Source: Tardibacter chloracetimidivorans (GTDB lineage Bacteria > Pseudomonadota > Alphaproteobacteria > Sphingomonadales > Sphingomonadaceae). Taken from it: 64,000 nucleotides of DNA. The translations under genes and the position numbers were made by a program. The DNA lies in assembly GCF_001890385.1 (NCBI RefSeq), contig NZ_CP018221.1:2777501-2841500 (forward strand), in the 5' to 3' direction. Position 1 is the first letter of the stretch. Each line of letters opens with the position of its first letter. The notes beneath the pieces are model-generated. The model made no database searches. It saw only the letters and a program-made list of their open reading frames with translations, and had not been told where the DNA came from. Below are positions 56,770 through 64,000 of this stretch, in pieces.

Positions 56770-57631
56770 AGTTCCGGAGCGCTGGGTTGTCGTTGCCGTC
56801 TCGCCAATAGGCGCGATACCCGATCCGGGTCGAGCCGTTGCCGTCGCGCGCCTCGCGGTAGACGACGCCGGTATAGCTGGCTCCCATGCACGCCTCACAC
56901 ATAAGGCTGACGCCGCGGTTGGCCCCAACCAGGCTCTTGATGTTTTCCGGGCTCACATCGTGCCGGACGACGTCGGGCAGATCGCCAGGGGAACTGAGCT
57001 TGGCAACGAGGATGTCTTGGATCTCCGGTCCCGGATCGCGCTCGCTCAGCAAGAAGCGCTCATGCTTTAAGTCTGTCCAATAGATGACTTCGTTCGCTGC
57101 GAGCGGATGATCCTCGGGCAAAGCGACGATGATGCGCTCGCTCCAGAGCACCATCGAGCGATTGCAATCTGAAGCCGGCTCCCCGGTGACGATGGCAATG
57201 TCGATCATGCTATTCTGTATTCCGTCGAACAATCGCGTTCGCGATCCTTCGATAGTTTTGATCTCAACCTGGGGAAAGCGACGGCCGTACTCGACAAGAC
57301 TTGCCCTGAGATTGCCGGCTGAGAGGGACGTGTAGAAGCCGATCGTCAAATACCCGGCCTCGCCGCGTCCGACGGCCTTGGCTCCGTCGACGACAATCTG
57401 CAAATCATTGAGAACCCGGCGAACGCCGTTCACAAAGTCCCGGCCTGCCGCCGTCGGCCTGACGCCGCCATTCGTTCGTTCGAACAACGCTACGCCGAGT
57501 TGCTCCTCCAGATGTCGGATTCGTCGGCTGAGATTAGACTGCTTGAGGGCGAGCAGATCTGCCGCCTTGCGAAAACTGCCACAGCGTTCCGCCGCCTCAG
57601 CGTATCGCAGATGTTTAATCTCGATCGACAC
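56678..57631 (-). CDS. LysR family transcriptional regulator
   Basis: This protein has 317 residues from GTG 57631 (an ATG at 57691 would add 20). The N-terminal HTH reads EIKHLRYAEAAERCGSFRKAA and LKQSNLSRRIRHLEEQLGV. The C-terminal substrate-binding domain has GYLTIGFYTSLSAGNLR and ends with an ICE-typical extension. A similar LysR gene is commonly found convergent to trbI/DUF2274 in these elements, so it may govern the ICE rather than the dab genes, although it is also the last gene downstream of the dab operon. The ligand is unknown. Confidence 0.85.
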   Translation of the reverse strand: MSIEIKHLRYAEAAERCGSFRKAADLLALKQSNLSRRIRHLEEQLGVALFERTNGGVRPTAAGRDFVNGVRRVLNDLQIVVDGAKAVGRGEAGYLTIGFYTSLSAGNLRASLVEYGRRFPQVEIKTIEGSRTRLFDGIQNSMIDIAIVTGEPASDCNRSMVLWSERIIVALPEDHPLAANEVIYWTDLKHERFLLSERDPGPEIQDILVAKLSSPGDLPDVVRHDVSPENIKSLVGANRGVSLMCEACMGASYTGVVYREARDGNGSTRIGYRAYWRDGNDNPALRNFIRLLEERFPPVANGNGPRGASSRIPDPSP

Positions 57632-57734
57632 GAGAGCGCTCGTCTCGCTGCGCGGAAACAGCGCTGTCGAAGAACGCACCGCGTTCCGCATACATCGGAA
57701 GCGCTCGGTAGACGTCGTCTACGCATTTCATCAT
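57615..57734 (-). CDS. possible 39-residue leader ORF before the LysR gene
   Basis: A small frame (starting MMKCVDDVYRALPMYAERG) begins at ATG 57734, preceded by GAGGAG at a good distance, and ends at a TAA 17 bases inside the LysR gene in another frame. It could couple translation to the GTG start of LysR, or encode a small unknown protein. It has no recognisable domain; treat as tentative. Confidence 0.3.
   Translation of the reverse strand: MMKCVDDVYRALPMYAERGAFFDSAVSAQRDERSRVDRD
57708..57722. promoter_or_regulatory. perfect palindrome upstream of the LysR gene
   Basis: GTAGACG-T-CGTCTAC is a perfect 7-bp inverted repeat around a central T. It lies 77 bases upstream of the GTG start and inside the small leader frame. 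It may be an operator for the LysR protein or another regulator; it does not contain a clear T-N11-A LysR core. Confidence 0.4.
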
Positions 57735-57792
57735 CTCTGTGACGCTCCTCACGCAGTTCAATATTCGCCCCGATACCTACCGGACTTGGAGA

Positions 57793-58005
57793 CTACCGTA
57801 GCCGCTCATCTATGGCGGCTTGGGACTTCGCTCTCAAAAGCAAACATAGTATCTCCAAGTCATTCAGAAGGTGCTCGGGATCGCGATCGACTGCGGTCCT
57901 AAGAGCGTCCTTCAGCCAGTCGCTCATGCCAGGATGGGCGAGCACCCACGCGATCTGCTTTTCGGCCTCGAGGAGAGGCTCAACGGGCGATTGCGAAGCG
58001 GCCAT
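57793..58005 (-). CDS. 70-residue protein of unknown function
   Basis: The sequence MAASQSPVEPLLEAEKQIAW continues through helices WLKDALRTAVDRDPEHLLND and LEILCLLLRAKSQAAIDERL. It looks all-helical, with no signal peptide or transmembrane part. A strong ribosome site (GGGAGAGC) lies before ATG 58005. It follows the DUF6671 gene by 24 bases on the same strand, so it is probably the fifth gene of the dab operon. I do not recognise the family. Confidence 0.65.
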   Translation of the reverse strand: MAASQSPVEPLLEAEKQIAWVLAHPGMSDWLKDALRTAVDRDPEHLLNDLEILCLLLRAKSQAAIDERLR

Positions 58006-58029
58006 TCTGCTCTCCCTTCGTTCCCTTGG

Positions 58030-58893
58030 TCACGGGTTGCACTCCCCGCATTGCCCCGGGTCCGCTGTCGCCGCCTTCACCGCGCGCTCTTCCCGGTAAC
58101 CGCAACCCTCACAGCTATAGACATCAGCTTTCAGCGCGAGCGTTGGGCCTCCGCACCATGAGCATGGCAGGCCGGATAGCCGTTTGGTGATGGCAAATCC
58201 GGGTCGAGCGCAGATCGGGCACGGGCTCCGAAACCGGCGGACAAGGTCCAGCGTCGCGCGTTTGATGGTGCGCATTCGGGTGGGGTTGCGATGGGCGCGC
58301 ATATCGGTCTCAACGAAGGCGGCGCCGCAGATCGTGATCACCTCCTCAATCGCCCTTTGCAGTTCGGCCCAAGCGTCAATGTCCTTGATCAGCGCGCGCC
58401 TGGGCGCCGGCTGCTGATCGACGCAGCCCATGACGATCACCCCATGTCCGGGAAATCGCGCGCGTTCGGCGAACGCACTGGCGCCGGCCAGGTCCGTAAC
58501 GACCGCGTGGCCAAAATTCGTCGACAGGCCCGCATAATGACCGATCAATTCGAGACCGCTGACGCGATCCCTCATTACGACGAGCTCGCGGCCGAGCGGG
58601 ACGAAGGGAATTTGGGGATGAGGCCCGAAGCTGCCTTCGCTGGCCAGCGCGACGTTGACATCGGGCGCGGCCGCGAATGCTGCGGCGATCTTAGCCCGCG
58701 CCGCATCGAGTTGCGAACCGGTTCGTTCGACGTCACGACTGAAGGTGCCAAAGCGGTCGGTGTCGACATTCGTCGTCGCGGCGACCCGCAATCCCAGTGC
58801 CCGCTCCAGGAGGGGTGCGATTACCCGCTCCTTGCCGTGCATCGTCGCGAGGACGGCGTCCGTGCGCTCGTAGGGTCGTGGCGCGCTGGTCAT
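58030..58893 (-). CDS. DUF6671 family protein with zinc-ribbon-like C-terminus
   Basis: This protein has 287 residues from ATG 58893. The conserved N-terminal part includes ATMHGKERVIAPLLERALGL, NVDTDRFGTFSRDVERTGSQ, and ALASEGSFGPHPQIPFVPLG. The C-terminal 60 residues contain several Cys pairs: CPIC, CSWCGG, YSCEGCGYRE and CGEC, which should bind two metal ions. The function is unknown; the protein has no membrane segment. It lies 2 bases after cysD, so it is certainly co-transcribed with dabB-dabA-cysD. The frame is open 53 codons upstream of ATG 58893, but those overlap cysD and seem unused. Confidence 0.75.
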   Translation of the reverse strand: MTSAPRPYERTDAVLATMHGKERVIAPLLERALGLRVAATTNVDTDRFGTFSRDVERTGSQLDAARAKIAAAFAAAPDVNVALASEGSFGPHPQIPFVPLGRELVVMRDRVSGLELIGHYAGLSTNFGHAVVTDLAGASAFAERARFPGHGVIVMGCVDQQPAPRRALIKDIDAWAELQRAIEEVITICGAAFVETDMRAHRNPTRMRTIKRATLDLVRRFRSPCPICARPGFAITKRLSGLPCSWCGGPTLALKADVYSCEGCGYREERAVKAATADPGQCGECNP

Positions 58894-58895
58894 CG

Positions 58896-59801
58896 CTAGA
58901 AATACCCCTCGCGCTTCTTCTGCTCGAGCGAGCCGCCATCCTCGCCGTCGCTGATCCGGCCCTGACGTTCGGAGCCCGAGGCCGCCAAGGTTTCCTGGAC
59001 GACGGAGGGGAGGTCGGTCGCCTCGGACGCGATCGCCGCGGTGACCGGCCAACAGCCTAGCGTTCGGAAGCGCACGGCCCTTGTTTCGACGGTCTCCCCT
59101 GTCCGGAGGGGCATGCGGGATTCTTCGTCGATGACGATCAAACCCCCGCCCCGCTCAACCACCGGCCTCGGAGCCGCGAAGTAGAGCGGGGCGAGCGCGA
59201 TGTCGTGGGCAAGCGCGTAGGTCCAGACGTCGGTTTCGGTCCAGTTCGACAGCGGGAACACCCGCGCCGACTGGTCTTTGCCAAGACGGGCATTATAGAG
59301 GCTCCAGAGCTCGGGGCGCTGTTGGCGCGGATCCCAAGCGTGGCCAGCAGAGCGGACCGAGAAGATCCGCTCCTTCGCCCGCGACTTCTCCTCGTCGCGG
59401 CGGGCGCCGCCGAAGACGATGTCATAGCCGCCTTGGTCGAGCGCGTCCTTGAGCGGTTCGGTCCGCATCGCCAGCGTGTAGCGGTCGCCATGGTCGAAGG
59501 GATTGAGGCCGGCCGCTCGCCCCTCCTCATTGGCATGGACGATGAGCTCGAACCCATGCTCGCGCGCAAACGCGTCGCGGAAGTCGAGGAGCGACCGGAA
59601 CTCCCAGGTGGAGTCGATATGGAGCAGCGGGAACGGCGGGCGGCCCGGAAAGAAGGCGCGCAGCGCGAGATGCGCCAGCACCGTCGAGTCCTTGCCCGCC
59701 GAGAACAGCATCACCGGCTTGCGTCCTTCGGCGACCGCTTCTCGTAGGATATGGATCGCTTCGGATTCCAGTCGCGCGAGATGGGAGAGCCGGGCGGTCA
59801 C
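58896..59801 (-). CDS. cysD: sulfate adenylyltransferase subunit CysD (PP-loop ATPase)
   Basis: This 301-residue protein matches E. coli CysD in length (302). It has the PP-loop [20 protein letters not shown] quoted in part, the [14 protein letters not shown] and [18 protein letters not shown] segments, [14 protein letters not shown], and the conserved end [20 protein letters not shown] followed by REGYF. CysD is the catalytic subunit of ATP sulfurylase and normally requires the GTPase CysN, encoded downstream. Here the next gene is DUF6671. GTG 59801 overlaps the dabA stop by four bases (GTGA), which fixes the start. Confidence 0.9.
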   Translation of the reverse strand: MTARLSHLARLESEAIHILREAVAEGRKPVMLFSAGKDSTVLAHLALRAFFPGRPPFPLLHIDSTWEFRSLLDFRDAFAREHGFELIVHANEEGRAAGLNPFDHGDRYTLAMRTEPLKDALDQGGYDIVFGGARRDEEKSRAKERIFSVRSAGHAWDPRQQRPELWSLYNARLGKDQSARVFPLSNWTETDVWTYALAHDIALAPLYFAAPRPVVERGGGLIVIDEESRMPLRTGETVETRAVRFRTLGCWPVTAAIASEATDLPSVVQETLAASGSERQGRISDGEDGGSLEQKKREGYF

Positions 59802-62365
59802 GTCGCGGCCTCCCATCGCAAATCGCCGGCATAGCGGCGGATTGTCCACCCCTCGTCCCCGAGACGGAACAGGTGGACCCAGCCGTTGTCGATAAGTTGC
59901 CGGACGCTGGCGTGCGCATCGATGACACGGTTCAGCGCGTCCTCGGGCGCCTCGATGAAGACGGTGAGCCGCAGCGGCTCGTGGACGAAGCGTGTCCCGT
60001 CATGCACCGACTGCCAAGGCAGCCCGACCTTCAGATCGCCGGTATTGCCTTCGAGGACGCCGAGCTGGCCGACGACGTTGTGGAGCAGCTTGTTGCCGCT
60101 GCCAAAGGCGCGGTTGTTCACGGTCGAGGCGTAATATTGCAGGTTAATCCAGCTCGCGACGACCATGGGGGCAGTCATGATGAGTTCGAGCACGCTGAAC
60201 CCGGCGTCCTTCTGCCAGTCGTAATCGTGCAGGAAGGCGCGGCCGGCGAGGTCGAGCCCGCGCGTGCGCTCGCGCGGCGCGGCGATGAAGGCGGCATTTC
60301 CTGCCAGGCCCCATTCGGGACGCACCTGCGCCCAGTCGCGGCTGCGCGCCCTTACCGCGCGATCGACATCCTCGCTCTTGCCGATGCCGAGCAGCTGTGC
60401 CCGCTCATCGCGGGCGAGCGAGGAGGCCTTGGCGAGCGCTTCGCGCAGCCGCGCGAGATCGCCGGCATGCGACGCCGGCAGCCGATCGGCATCGAAGATG
60501 CGCACCTCGTCGGTCGTGGTGTCGTGCAGGCAGCCGATGAACCAGCTGTCCTTCGGGATGTCGATGCCCTTGGCGGCCAGCCCCACCCGGACGCCGGGAT
60601 CGTTGAGGATGGCGGCGGCGATCCGCGCGTTCGCCTCGCCCGTGTGCCCGCCACACGCTCCGCAATCCAGCCCCGAAGCATGGGGATTGTTGACGGTCGT
60701 GCTGCCGTGTCCCGTCAGCAGGACCAGCCGCGCGAAGTCTTGGGTCATCGACATCGCCCGCAGCACCGCCTCGGCCATGGCGACGCGCTGCCCGTCGTCG
60801 AAGCCGGTGACCCGACCGCCCACCGCGCCCGGTTCGAGCCGCGGTCCGATGCGGCCGATCACACCCTTGTCGAGGCCATCGGTATTGGGGTCGCTGACCG
60901 TCCGCGTCAGGCGCGCGCTGTCACCGACGAGCTTGGCGGCAAACAACAACCCCACCGTCTCGACATAGGTGAACGACGACACCGCCGAGAGCTTGAACGC
61001 CTTCCACGCCTTCGCCGCGCGGCGGCGCAGCAGGCGGAGGTTCATGATCTCCGCCTCCTCGGCTTCCGACGCATTGGCGACTGCCTCGCACACCACGAAG
61101 GCGGGCTTCAACAGCACCGGGCACTGCGCCCCACCGGTCTCGCGGCCGATCGGCACATATTCGATCGGGAAGCCGAAGAAGCCAGCGAACCCGATCGTCT
61201 CGGCGTCGGGGCAGACGGTCTCGAGCGCGCGTCGATAGACTTCGGAGCGAACGTCGATGCAGAATGCCGCCTGGAACGCCTTACGCGTGGCGGCGGGCTT
61301 TGACACGGGCGCCTCGAAATGCTGCGACAGCCGCGCGAGCAGCCGACGCCGGTAGGCCGCTTCATAGGCTTCGTGCAGGATGAGATCGAGCGCGAGCTCT
61401 GGATCGTCGCCGAGCCGCTCGTCTTTGGGCAGTGTCGCTGCGTCGGCCATCGCCTTTGCCCAGGCCGCCGTGAACGCGGTGTCGGGGCGTTCGAGGAACA
61501 GCGCGTAGCCCCAGACGACGCGGATCGCGAGCAACTCCACCAGCGTATCGTCGTCGCGCCCGTAAAGTGCATTGTCCCAGACGAGATAGCGTGCATAGGC
61601 CGCCCAGCCGCCGATATCGATCAGCGCCCGGTGCAGATAATCCTCGATGGCGCGATCAGGGATGCCCAGCGCCAGGACGACCGCCGCGATCGCCTCGCGT
61701 GGGTCCTTGGGCATGGCGGCGACGGCCTTGCGGAAGCCCCGGATGCCCATCGTCTCCGGGTTGCGGTCGAACCGCATCGCGGCACGCCACGCGGTATAGG
61801 CCGGGAGCGCGCGCGACGGCAGCTTCCAGGCGGCTTGTCCTTCGTCGAAATAGGCGGCGCACCATTTCGAGATCTCGTCGACCATGAACGCGGTGCGCGA
61901 GGCCTGACGGTCGCCGGCCGCCAAGCCGTCCAGGACCTCGGCGACGGTCGCGACGACCGGGCCCGGCCGACTGGTCCAGACGGGATCGCGCGCTGCGGCT
62001 AAGCGGAGCGAGGCGGCGTCGTGCGCGAAGGCCGGATGGCCGGACGTAGCAGCAGCCATGGCTGCCTCCAGGTCGTGCTCCTCGATGGTCCCCGCCGCCA
62101 GCGCCTGGCGGTAGAAGGCGCGCGGCATCAGCATATCGACTCCGGCAACCCGGCGAAGCGTAGCGCAGGTCGCAGCGAAGCTCTGGTCACTGAAGCCGAG
62201 GAATGGGTTCACCGCGACGAAATGCTTGAGCGGCCAGAGCGGCGCGATCTTGTCGCACGCTTGGGCGATGGCCGCCTCGATCGAGGCTGTCTTCGCGCCT
62301 GGTCTTTCGCAGGTTACAGCGATGGGGCTTCGCGGACCGGTCTCGGAGGCGATGGCGATACTCAT
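59798..62365 (-). CDS. dabA: inorganic carbon transporter subunit DabA (DUF2309)
   Basis: This 855-residue protein is the carbonic-anhydrase-like subunit of the DAB inorganic carbon pump, which with DabB hydrates CO2 to bicarbonate in the cytosol driven by ion flux. The zinc ligands and catalytic Asp of the characterised enzyme are all present: Cys369 and Asp371 in [10 protein letters not shown], His553 in LLTGHGSTT, and Cys568 in [18 protein letters not shown]. Spacing His-Cys (15) is the family value. It overlaps dabB by four bases and cysD by four bases. It lacks transmembrane helices except possible short re-entrant segments. Confidence 0.93.
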   Translation of the reverse strand: MSIAIASETGPRSPIAVTCERPGAKTASIEAAIAQACDKIAPLWPLKHFVAVNPFLGFSDQSFAATCATLRRVAGVDMLMPRAFYRQALAAGTIEEHDLEAAMAAATSGHPAFAHDAASLRLAAARDPVWTSRPGPVVATVAEVLDGLAAGDRQASRTAFMVDEISKWCAAYFDEGQAAWKLPSRALPAYTAWRAAMRFDRNPETMGIRGFRKAVAAMPKDPREAIAAVVLALGIPDRAIEDYLHRALIDIGGWAAYARYLVWDNALYGRDDDTLVELLAIRVVWGYALFLERPDTAFTAAWAKAMADAATLPKDERLGDDPELALDLILHEAYEAAYRRRLLARLSQHFEAPVSKPAATRKAFQAAFCIDVRSEVYRRALETVCPDAETIGFAGFFGFPIEYVPIGRETGGAQCPVLLKPAFVVCEAVANASEAEEAEIMNLRLLRRRAAKAWKAFKLSAVSSFTYVETVGLLFAAKLVGDSARLTRTVSDPNTDGLDKGVIGRIGPRLEPGAVGGRVTGFDDGQRVAMAEAVLRAMSMTQDFARLVLLTGHGSTTVNNPHASGLDCGACGGHTGEANARIAAAILNDPGVRVGLAAKGIDIPKDSWFIGCLHDTTTDEVRIFDADRLPASHAGDLARLREALAKASSLARDERAQLLGIGKSEDVDRAVRARSRDWAQVRPEWGLAGNAAFIAAPRERTRGLDLAGRAFLHDYDWQKDAGFSVLELIMTAPMVVASWINLQYYASTVNNRAFGSGNKLLHNVVGQLGVLEGNTGDLKVGLPWQSVHDGTRFVHEPLRLTVFIEAPEDALNRVIDAHASVRQLIDNGWVHLFRLGDEGWTIRRYAGDLRWEAAT

Positions 62366-63993
62366 GGGCGGACCCCGCCGGCGGACGTAGTGGAGGGGGA
62401 TCGTGCGCCGTAACCAGGTGGCGGGCTGGGCCAGAAGTGCAGCACAAGCCGGTTCGCGAGCGTGTTGACGTAGAGACCGTTGGCGAGGTGGACGTAGAAC
62501 GCCTGCCAGCGCGGCGCGGCGGCTCGGCCCGGCAGCAGGCTCTGGAAAACGGTCACCGTGCCGAAGGCAAGCACAACCAGAGCGACGATGGCGAGGTCGA
62601 AGGGGCCGCGTAGCGCCTGAACCGGCGGCAGCGAGCCGGCCAGTAGATGCTCGGTCGCGAACTGGAGCCAGAAATAGGCGAGCCCAACTACAACTGCGAG
62701 CGCCACCGTGCGGCCGATGACATAGACGCTCGGCCGTTCATCGAGCGCTTGCGTGACCAGATGAGCGAGGCCGAGCATCACCACCGCGCCGAGCGCGAAG
62801 ACGCCGGGTTGCTGCGTTATCGTAGCGCCGAACAACGTGCCGATCGCGAGCGTCACCGCCAGCACGAGGCCAACGACCATCGCCATCCGCGCCCTGTGCG
62901 GCCGCCCGCTAGGGCTCGGTGACCACGACGCCCGCGCCAGATCAATGACGCTGCCCGACGATAGGAAGGCGTGCGCCTTGTAGAGTGAGTGGGCGACGAT
63001 GTGCAGCAGCGCGGCGGAGAAGGCGCCGAGCCCGCATTGCAGCATCATGAAACCCATCTGCGCGATCGTCGAATAGGCCAACGAGACTTTGACGCTGGTC
63101 TGTGTGAGCATTACCGTCGAGCCGAACAAGGCCGTGAAGCCGCCGACGATGACGAGGACCTCCAGCGAGGGCGACGACAGCGAGATCACGCCGGCGAAGC
63201 GCAGCACCAGGAAGCCGCCGGCATTGATTACGCCGGCGTGAAGCAACGCCGACACCGGCGTCGGCGTCTCCATCACCTCGGTCAGCCAGCCATGCAGCGG
63301 AAACTGCGCCGATTTGAGCAGCGCGGCGATGACCAGCAACACCGCGACGGCGTGGATTGTGCCCGGAACGACTCCGGCGACGCGCATCGCCTCGGCGCCG
63401 GCGAACAGGACCGCATAATCGAGGCTGTCGAACGTCTGGTGGAGCAACACCATCGCGGCGACCAGACAGACATCGCCGACACGGCTGGCGATGAACTTCT
63501 TACGTGCCGCGAGCACGGCCGCCTGTCGTTCGGGATAGAAGAGCAGGAGCTTGTTGAGACCAACGCTCGTCGCGATCCAGGCGAGCGCGAACTGGAACAA
63601 ATTGCCTGAGACGATCAGCAGCAGCACTGCCGCGAGCGTCAGGCACAGCCACTGGGTGAAACGGTCCTGGCCGGGATCGCCGTCGAGATAGTTTCGGCTG
63701 TAGACGACCACGATCAGGCCAACGAAGGCGACGAGCGCGAACATGATCGCGCTCAGCGCATCGACATAGAAGCCGAGCCCCACGCCCTCGATCCCGACGG
63801 TGACCGTTGCGAACGGACCGTGCAGTGCGACGGCAACGCCCGCGGCGACAGCCACGGCCAGTGCAAACGCCGCCACGAGGGCTGCGCTCGTCCCGGCCTG
63901 TCGGCGAGGCAGCTTGGCGGCACCAGCCACCAGGCCGGACGCTACGAGTGCGAGGGGCCCGAGAGCAAGGCACCAGGGCAGCGCTGAGGTCAT
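62362..63993 (-). CDS. dabB: DabB, proton-translocating NuoL/MrpA-like membrane subunit of the DAB pump
   Basis: This 543-residue polytopic protein (about fourteen helices) of the proton-antiporter/NuoL family has VGLNKLLLFYPERQAAV, the Lys-containing helix LLKSAQFPLHGWLTEVMETPTPVSALLHAG quoted in part, and IVAHSLYKAHAFLSSGS. DabB supplies the cation flow that drives DabA. The ATG at 63993 is almost at the window edge, so the ribosome site and promoter are outside and an earlier start cannot be excluded. It is the first gene of the operon visible here. Confidence 0.92.
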   Translation of the reverse strand: MTSALPWCLALGPLALVASGLVAGAAKLPRRQAGTSAALVAAFALAVAVAAGVAVALHGPFATVTVGIEGVGLGFYVDALSAIMFALVAFVGLIVVVYSRNYLDGDPGQDRFTQWLCLTLAAVLLLIVSGNLFQFALAWIATSVGLNKLLLFYPERQAAVLAARKKFIASRVGDVCLVAAMVLLHQTFDSLDYAVLFAGAEAMRVAGVVPGTIHAVAVLLVIAALLKSAQFPLHGWLTEVMETPTPVSALLHAGVINAGGFLVLRFAGVISLSSPSLEVLVIVGGFTALFGSTVMLTQTSVKVSLAYSTIAQMGFMMLQCGLGAFSAALLHIVAHSLYKAHAFLSSGSVIDLARASWSPSPSGRPHRARMAMVVGLVLAVTLAIGTLFGATITQQPGVFALGAVVMLGLAHLVTQALDERPSVYVIGRTVALAVVVGLAYFWLQFATEHLLAGSLPPVQALRGPFDLAIVALVVLAFGTVTVFQSLLPGRAAAPRWQAFYVHLANGLYVNTLANRLVLHFWPSPPPGYGARSPSTTSAGGVRP

Positions 63994-64000
63994 GGTCGTC

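Larger units (their letters stand above)
49902..64000. mobile_element. integrative/conjugative element remnant, left end deleted
   Basis: From the IS to the window end the genes are of ICE type: a trb mating-pair-formation cluster followed by DUF2274, a LysR regulator and cargo genes. trbB, trbC, trbD and the first half of trbE, as well as traG, relaxase and integrase, are absent on the left. The right boundary is outside the window. Confidence 0.65.

Overview
The window is high-GC DNA from an alphaproteobacterium, most probably a member of the Sphingomonadales. Pointers are the large TonB-dependent receptor next to a small catabolic cluster, the RcnB-like secreted protein, the GlnK-AmtB pair behind a sigma-54 type promoter, and the overall gene style (dense operons, ATGA/GTGA overlaps, many GTG starts). 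About 47 kb on the left is ordinary chromosome. The last 14 kb on the right is a decayed integrative/conjugative element (ICE) joined to the chromosome by an IS21-family insertion sequence.

Layout. 1-6.7 kb: a catabolic cluster (SDR fragment, Rieske ferredoxin, epoxide hydrolase broken by one in-frame TAG, NTF2-like protein, hotdog thioesterase, TetR regulator, ABM monooxygenase, TonB-dependent receptor), with a conserved 15-16 bp motif in front of three transcription units. 6.7-8.7 kb: glnK-amtB with sigma-54 and NtrC-type sites and two good terminators. 8.7-10.1 kb: a DUF442 phosphatase-like protein, a structured 0.4 kb gap holding a candidate minus-strand small RNA, and an RcnB-like protein. 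10.1-19.7 kb: DUF885 peptidase-like lipoprotein, VOC protein, mscL, a lemA-TPM-TPM-nudix operon, DMT and MFS transporters, wecB and a host-attachment protein. 19.8-28.2 kb: serS-surE-nlpD-like-K+ channel, rimO, an M17 aminopeptidase, a MarR regulator and an NlpC/P60 protein. 28.2-32.2 kb: a probable metal-associated outer-membrane protein with a small Cys/His protein, divergent from a siroheme-synthase-like gene and a CorA/ZntB channel, then an atypical receiver protein. 32.2-39.7 kb: ppc, an HNH endonuclease, gluQ, a twin-TM protein, a cobalamin adenosyltransferase and the ergothioneine genes egtB-egtD. 39.7-47.2 kb: etfBA, argB, yggT-yggU-folD-marC, a GT-C-like membrane protein and a SAM methyltransferase.

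47.4-49.9 kb is a complete IS21-family element (istA, istB, perfect 29-bp terminal repeats). Immediately to its right a conjugation cluster starts in the middle of trbE (trbE', J, K-alt, L, F, G, I, DUF2274). The upstream transfer genes are missing and no target duplication is visible, so the element probably mediated a deletion and the ICE can no longer build a full mating apparatus from these genes.

The most interesting part is the minus-strand cargo at 58.0-64.0 kb: dabB-dabA (proton-driven inorganic-carbon accumulation), a full-length cysD without cysN, and a DUF6671 protein with a C-terminal zinc-ribbon-like tail. These four genes are coupled by 4-nt overlaps or a 2-nt gap and are followed by a 70-residue unknown and a LysR regulator. 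This suggests one functional unit combining a DAB pump with a sulfate-adenylyltransferase-type PP-loop enzyme and an unknown protein. The host encodes PEP carboxylase in the same window, which would benefit from concentrated bicarbonate. All functional statements come from reading the sequence and recalling families; no search was run.
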